Origin: Bradyrhizobium nivariense
GTDB taxonomy: Bacteria; Pseudomonadota; Alphaproteobacteria; Rhizobiales; Xanthobacteraceae
Length of the DNA: 64,000 nucleotides
Reading direction: 5' to 3'
Assembly (NCBI RefSeq): GCF_029846715.1
Contig: NZ_JARVWW010000029.1
Location: forward strand, 1 to 64,000
Shown here one piece after another: positions 60,112 through 64,000 of this stretch (the stretch's first letter is position 1; each line of letters opens with the position of its first letter). The notes under the pieces were generated by a model. The model was not told the origin of the DNA, searched no databases, and saw only the letters and a program-made list of their open reading frames with translations. The translations under genes were made by a program, and so were the position numbers.

Positions 60112-61017
60112 ATGATGTACCTGGAAACGCCGCCGCGCCCGATCGAAACCAAGCTCTTCTCCGCGATGCCCGACAAATTCCGCCGCAAGGGCGTGCGGAC
60201 GGATTGGGCCGACGCTAACAGGCCGGGTGTGCCGACCGGTAGCTTCATCGAAGGGCCGTCGTTCGACAAGGACGGCAATCTCTACATCGTCGATATTCCC
60301 TTCGGCCGCATCTTCCGCATCGCGCCTGATGGCGAGTGGTCGCTGGCGATCGAATATGAGGGGTGGCCGAACGGGCTGAAGATCGCGGCCGACGGCCGCA
60401 TCCTGGTCGCCGACTACAGGCACGGCATCATGGAGTTCGACGCCAGGGCTGGCCGCATCAAGCCTGTCCTGACTGCGCGCAATTCGGAATCGTTCCGCGG
60501 CTGCAATGACCTGCATCTCGCCTCGAACGGCGACATCTATTTCACCGATCAGGGTCAGACCGGCCTGCATGATCCGAGCGGTCGTGTTTTTCGCCTGACG
60601 CCGAACGGCCGGCTCGATTGCCTGATCGACACCGGTATCAGTCCGAATGGCCTGGTGCTCGATCCAACCGAGACCGTGCTGTTTGTCGCGATGACGCGCG
60701 ACAACGCAGTGTGGCGGCTGCCGTTCATGAGGGACGGCAGCGTATCGAAGGTCGGCCGCTTCTGCTCGTTGTTCGGCGCCAGCGGTCCCGATGGTATGAC
60801 GATGGACGCAAGCGGCCGCCTGTTCGTCGGCCACGCCTCGCTCGGCCATGTCTTCGTGTTCGCGCCGAACGGCGAGCTGATCGCGCGGATCAAGTCGTGT
60901 GCGGGGCCGAACTGCACCAATGTCGCGATCGGTGGCGCAAGCAGGGATCGTCTCTACATTACGGAATCGGCGACGGGCAGCGTGCTGGTCGCGGATATCA
61001 GCGGACTGAACGCTTGA
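60112..61017 (+). CDS. SMP-30/gluconolactonase-family protein
   Basis: A 301-residue six-bladed beta-propeller. Blade motifs are FIEGPSFDKDGNLYIVDIPF, WPNGLKIAADGRILVADYRH, GCNDLHLASNGDIYFTDQGQ, ISPNGLVLDPTETVLFVAMT and GPDGMTMDASGRLFVGHASL. The Glu of EGPSF, the Asn of GCNDLH and the Asp of GPDGM match metal ligands of SMP-30 lactonases. It probably hydrolyses a sugar or other lactone. The frame is open from 59758, but residues before 60112 come from the repeat element. ATG 60115 is also possible. Confidence 0.88.
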   Translation: MMYLETPPRPIETKLFSAMPDKFRRKGVRTDWADANRPGVPTGSFIEGPSFDKDGNLYIVDIPFGRIFRIAPDGEWSLAIEYEGWPNGLKIAADGRILVADYRHGIMEFDARAGRIKPVLTARNSESFRGCNDLHLASNGDIYFTDQGQTGLHDPSGRVFRLTPNGRLDCLIDTGISPNGLVLDPTETVLFVAMTRDNAVWRLPFMRDGSVSKVGRFCSLFGASGPDGMTMDASGRLFVGHASLGHVFVFAPNGELIARIKSCAGPNCTNVAIGGASRDRLYITESATGSVLVADISGLNA

Positions 61018-61063
61018 GCTCAGTGGTGGTTGTTGGAGCGAGAGATCGGTATCGGAGCAGAAA

Positions 61064-61903
61064 ATGAAATCGAATCCCTTCGGCCAGGCTGGCGCCAACG
61101 TCTCCGTCATTGGGCAGGGCACCTGGTATCTCGACCACGGCGATCGCAAGCGTGCGATCGCGGCGCTTCAGCGCGGGCTCGATCTCGGCATGACCCACAT
61201 CGACACCGCCGAGATGTACGGCGATGCCGAGCTCGTCATTGCCGATGCGATCGCGGGACGGCGCGACGAGGTGTTCCTGGTGTCAAAGGTGCTGCCGAGC
61301 AACGCCTCGCGCGGCGGAACCATCACCGCCTGTGAGCGCTCGCTGAAGCGGTTGAAGACCGATCGGCTCGACTGCTATCTCTTGCACTGGCGCGGTTCCT
61401 ATCCGCTCGAAGACACCGTCGCCGCGTTCGAGGATCTGGCGAAGGCCGGCAAGATCAAGTCCTGGGGCGTCTCCAATTTCGACGCCGACGATCTCGACGA
61501 GATGATCGACGTTGCCGGCGAAGACCGCATCGCCTGCAATCAGGTGCTCTATCATCTGAGGGAACGCACGATCGAGCATGCGGTGATCCCGTGGTGCGAA
61601 CAGCATGGTGTCGCCGTGGTCGCCTATTCGCCGTTCGGCCACGACGATTTCCCTACGAGCAACAGCAAGGGCGGCTCCGTGCTCGCGCGCATCGCGGAGG
61701 CGCGTCGCGCGACGCCGCGCCAGGTCGCGCTGAGCTTCCTCACCCGTGCAACTACGGTGTTCGCGATTCCGAAGGCGTCGTCCGCGGAACATGCCGGTGA
61801 AAATGCAGCGGCCGGCGATCTCGTGCTGACGAAAGACGAGATTGCGGCGCTCGATGCGGCGTTTCCGCGCGGTCCGAAGCCGCGCGGCCTGCCTATGCTG
61901 TAG
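61064..61903 (+). CDS. Aldo/keto reductase
   Basis: A 279-residue (alpha/beta)8 reductase. The catalytic tetrad is visible: Asp and Tyr in THIDTAEMYGDAE, Lys in EVFLVSKVLPSN, His in DCYLLHWRGSYP. KIKSWGVSNFDADDLDEM and the C-terminal ATTVFAIPKASSAEHAGENA contribute to NADPH binding. It reduces aldehydes or ketones in the cytoplasm. It follows the SMP-30 gene by 46 bp and may be co-transcribed with it, which would fit lactone/sugar metabolism. Confidence 0.92.
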   Translation: MKSNPFGQAGANVSVIGQGTWYLDHGDRKRAIAALQRGLDLGMTHIDTAEMYGDAELVIADAIAGRRDEVFLVSKVLPSNASRGGTITACERSLKRLKTDRLDCYLLHWRGSYPLEDTVAAFEDLAKAGKIKSWGVSNFDADDLDEMIDVAGEDRIACNQVLYHLRERTIEHAVIPWCEQHGVAVVAYSPFGHDDFPTSNSKGGSVLARIAEARRATPRQVALSFLTRATTVFAIPKASSAEHAGENAAAGDLVLTKDEIAALDAAFPRGPKPRGLPML

Positions 61904-62044
61904 TGCACAAAAGCCTATTATTAATGGAGTCTTGACGCACGCGGACGTGAGCGCATATCGGCATCCTGTTTTCAGAAGTTGTGAAAGCGTCGCAATTATC
62001 GTTTTTTACGACCATTCCCGATTCGCCTTTCCTAGGTTCCAGCC

Positions 62045-63031
62045 GTGACACCGCCGCCCGCCGCAGCCGCAAGGCTCGACAGTATTTCCGTGCCCATGCC
62101 CGAGAAGAAGAACGTCGGCCGCCGCGCACCCGCGCGCGTCGATCATCCCTTCAAGGGCATTGCGCTGGTGCTGTTGTCGACAGTGTTCCTCGGCTGCTCC
62201 GACGTCACCGCGAAATATCTGTCGACGAGCCTGCCTTCGATCGAAATCACCTGGATCCGCTTCGTGACGTTCGCGCTGATGTTCACGCCGGTGATGCTGC
62301 CGCGCTCGCCGCTCTATGCGATGCATACCGAGCGGCTCGGTTTGCAACTGATGCGCGGTGCCGCACTGCTTGGCTCCTCGCTATTCTTCATCACCGGCCT
62401 GGGCTTCCTGCCGATCGCGGAAGCCTCCGCCACTGGCTTCGTCTCGCCGCTGTTCGTCACTGCGCTGTCGATCATCTTCCTGAGCGAGAAGGTCGGCATG
62501 CGCCGCTGGATCGCGACGGCGATCGGCTTGATGGGCGTGTTGATTATCCTGCGGCCGGGCTCGAGCGCGTTTCACGTCGCCGCGGTCTTCCCGATCATCT
62601 CGGCGTTCTGCTGGGCCGCCGCGCTGATCCTGACGCGCATGATCAGCGGGCGGGAAGCGGTCGTCACCACGATGGCCTATTCCGCGCTCACCGGTGTTGC
62701 GATCCTCACCGTGATGGTGCCGTTCGTCTGGGTCACGCCGGGTTGGACCGCGATCGGGCTCGGCATCGTGATCGGCGTCGCGTCCACAGTGGGCCAGTGG
62801 ATCGTCGTACTCGCCTATCGCTATGGCGATGCCTCGGTGCTGGCGCCGTTCTCCTACACGCAATTGCTCTGGGTCAGCATTTTGGGCTTCTTCATCTTCG
62901 GCGAGTTGCCCGACGTCTGGACCATCGCCGGCGCGGCCTTCATCGTCGCCAGCGGCCTCTACATCGCCCATCGCGAGCGCATCCGCCGCGCCCAGCTCCT
63001 GATCCTGGAAGAGCGTTCGCCGAACGCCTGA
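62045..63031 (+). CDS. EamA-family (DMT) transporter
   Basis: Up to 328 residues with ten helices in two EamA repeats. The first begins FKGIALVLLSTVFLGCSDVT and the second FHVAAVFPIISAFCWAAALI. APFSYTQLLWVSILGFFIFG is a typical late-repeat motif. It probably exports small metabolites. The first in-frame initiator is GTG 62045; ATG 62096 (MPEKKNVG) gives a shorter 311-residue product and equally preserves all helices. Confidence 0.88.
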   Translation: MTPPPAAAARLDSISVPMPEKKNVGRRAPARVDHPFKGIALVLLSTVFLGCSDVTAKYLSTSLPSIEITWIRFVTFALMFTPVMLPRSPLYAMHTERLGLQLMRGAALLGSSLFFITGLGFLPIAEASATGFVSPLFVTALSIIFLSEKVGMRRWIATAIGLMGVLIILRPGSSAFHVAAVFPIISAFCWAAALILTRMISGREAVVTTMAYSALTGVAILTVMVPFVWVTPGWTAIGLGIVIGVASTVGQWIVVLAYRYGDASVLAPFSYTQLLWVSILGFFIFGELPDVWTIAGAAFIVASGLYIAHRERIRRAQLLILEERSPNA

Positions 63032-63091
63032 CGCAATATCACGCACGCCGCTTCGTGCTATCAATGGCTCCAGCAACAAGGGAGGAGCCGG

Positions 63092-64000
63092 ATGCGCGCT
63101 GCGATCTTCAGGAACGGTGAGATTGTCGTCGACCGGATGGCCGAGCCGAAGCCGGGCCTCGGCCAGGTGCTGGTCAAGACGCTCGCCTGCGGCATCTGCG
63201 GCTCCGACCTGCACGCGCGCCAGCACGCTCATCGCATGGTGGAGATGGCGCGGAAGACCGGGCGCAAGCCGATGGATCTCGCTCGCGACATCGTGTTCGG
63301 CCACGAGTTCTGCTGCGAGATCGTCGATTACGGTCCCGGCACAACGCGCAAGCTCAAGCCCGGCATACACGTCTGCTCGCTGCCGGCCCTCGTGACGCCG
63401 CAGGGCATCGAAGGCATCGGCTATTCCAACGACAATGTCGGAGGCTACGCCGAGGCGATGCTGCTCAGCGAGGGGCTGCTGCTCGAAGTGCCCAATGGTC
63501 TCGCGCCGGAACATGCCGCTCTTACCGAACCACTCGCGGTCGGCGTTCATGCTGTAGCCAAGGCCAACATTCGAGGCGGCGAGGTGCCGCTCGTGATCGG
63601 CTGCGGACCGGTCGGGCTCGCGGTGATTGCCGCGCTCAGGATCAAGGGCCTGCATCCGATCGTCGCCGCCGACTATTCGCCGGCGCGGCGCGCGCTTGCG
63701 GCAAAACTCGGCGCCGATATCGTCGTCGATCCAAGGGTGTCACAGCCCTATGCGACCTGGGCCGAGCACGCGCAGATGTCGGACGCGGAGAAAGCGGCGC
63801 GACCGCCGTTCCAGGCGATGCTGCCCGCGCTGAAGCCCGCGATCATCTTCGAATGCGTCGGCGTGCCCGGTCTGTTGCAACAGGTGTTCGAGGGCGCGCC
63901 GCGCGATGCCAGGGTCGTCGTCGTCGGCGTCGGCGTCTGCATGGAGACCGACAGACACGAGCCCATGCTCGGCATCATGAAGGAGCTCAACGTCCAGTAT
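63092..64000 (+). CDS. Zinc-type alcohol dehydrogenase, cut by the window end
   Basis: 303 codons of a medium-chain dehydrogenase, open to the window edge. GGAGGAG precedes ATG 63092. The catalytic Cys and His context is LACGICGSDLHAR and the Glu/His pair FGHEFCCEIVDYG. Unlike the enzyme at 28412, the structural-zinc four-Cys lobe is absent (ALVTPQGIEGIGYSN instead). The Rossmann motif is VIGCGPVGLAVIAAL with Asp in VAADYSP, suggesting NAD. The C-terminal part is outside the window. Substrate unknown. Confidence 0.88.
   Translation, partial: MRAAIFRNGEIVVDRMAEPKPGLGQVLVKTLACGICGSDLHARQHAHRMVEMARKTGRKPMDLARDIVFGHEFCCEIVDYGPGTTRKLKPGIHVCSLPALVTPQGIEGIGYSNDNVGGYAEAMLLSEGLLLEVPNGLAPEHAALTEPLAVGVHAVAKANIRGGEVPLVIGCGPVGLAVIAALRIKGLHPIVAADYSPARRALAAKLGADIVVDPRVSQPYATWAEHAQMSDAEKAARPPFQAMLPALKPAIIFECVGVPGLLQQVFEGAPRDARVVVVGVGVCMETDRHEPMLGIMKELNVQY

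Overview
The window is high-G+C alphaproteobacterial DNA, most likely from a Bradyrhizobium chromosome. The reasons are the order of the nitrate-assimilation genes (nrtABC, narK, haemoglobin, FAD oxidoreductase, nasC), the abundance of solute-binding proteins and small secreted proteins, and the Bradyrhizobium/Rhodopseudomonas-type palindromic intergenic repeats. No rRNA, tRNA, CRISPR array or prophage was seen. The species call is inference.

Layout. 0-3.8 kb: the end of an IS1182-type transposase, a translationally coupled pair of unknown membrane/exported proteins, and an orphan ABC substrate-binding protein. 3.8-10.9 kb: an SDR without the catalytic Tyr, a trans-aconitate methyltransferase, and a TRAP transporter (DctP plus a fused DctQM) followed by a signal-less alkyl sulfatase. 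11-18.8 kb: a GT4 glycosyltransferase, an ABC exporter, a glycogen-debranching-type glucosidase, a PRC-barrel protein and an MFS carrier, abutting the 3' remnant of a fixI-type copper ATPase and an intact ccoS. 18.8-26.7 kb: MFS, cupin, peroxiredoxin, LysR/patatin, a DUF2236 protein and glycogen synthase. 26.9-36.9 kb: CoA-transferase, Zn-alcohol dehydrogenase, isopropylmalate/tartrate-dehydrogenase-like enzyme, enoyl-CoA hydratase, L,D-transpeptidase, a coupled LysR/XRE pair and CcdA. 36.9-39.2 kb: a degraded stretch with gene fragments, then several very small secreted or membrane proteins. 39.2-42.2 kb: a second, unfused TRAP operon. 42.2-47.2 kb: serine hydrolase, intradiol dioxygenase, and a LysR divergent from two NAD(P)-binding reductases.

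47.2-59.9 kb is the most coherent system: nitrate/nitrite uptake and assimilation. A FocA/NirC-type nitrite channel and a PP2C-Ser/Thr-kinase fusion are transcribed leftward. The nitrate ABC transporter nrtABC, then narK, a single-domain haemoglobin, an FAD-dependent NAD(P)H oxidoreductase and the assimilatory nitrate reductase nasC are transcribed rightward. Near-perfect palindromes with a shared core (TTGTGCG-N-CGCACAA) lie 111-112 bp upstream of three sigma-54-like promoters, for nirC, nrtA and narK. The nrtA and narK leaders carry hexaloop mini-hairpins resembling NasT (ANTAR) targets. No nitrite reductase gene is in the window.

59.9-64 kb: SMP-30-type lactonase, aldo/keto reductase, EamA exporter and an alcohol dehydrogenase cut by the window end.
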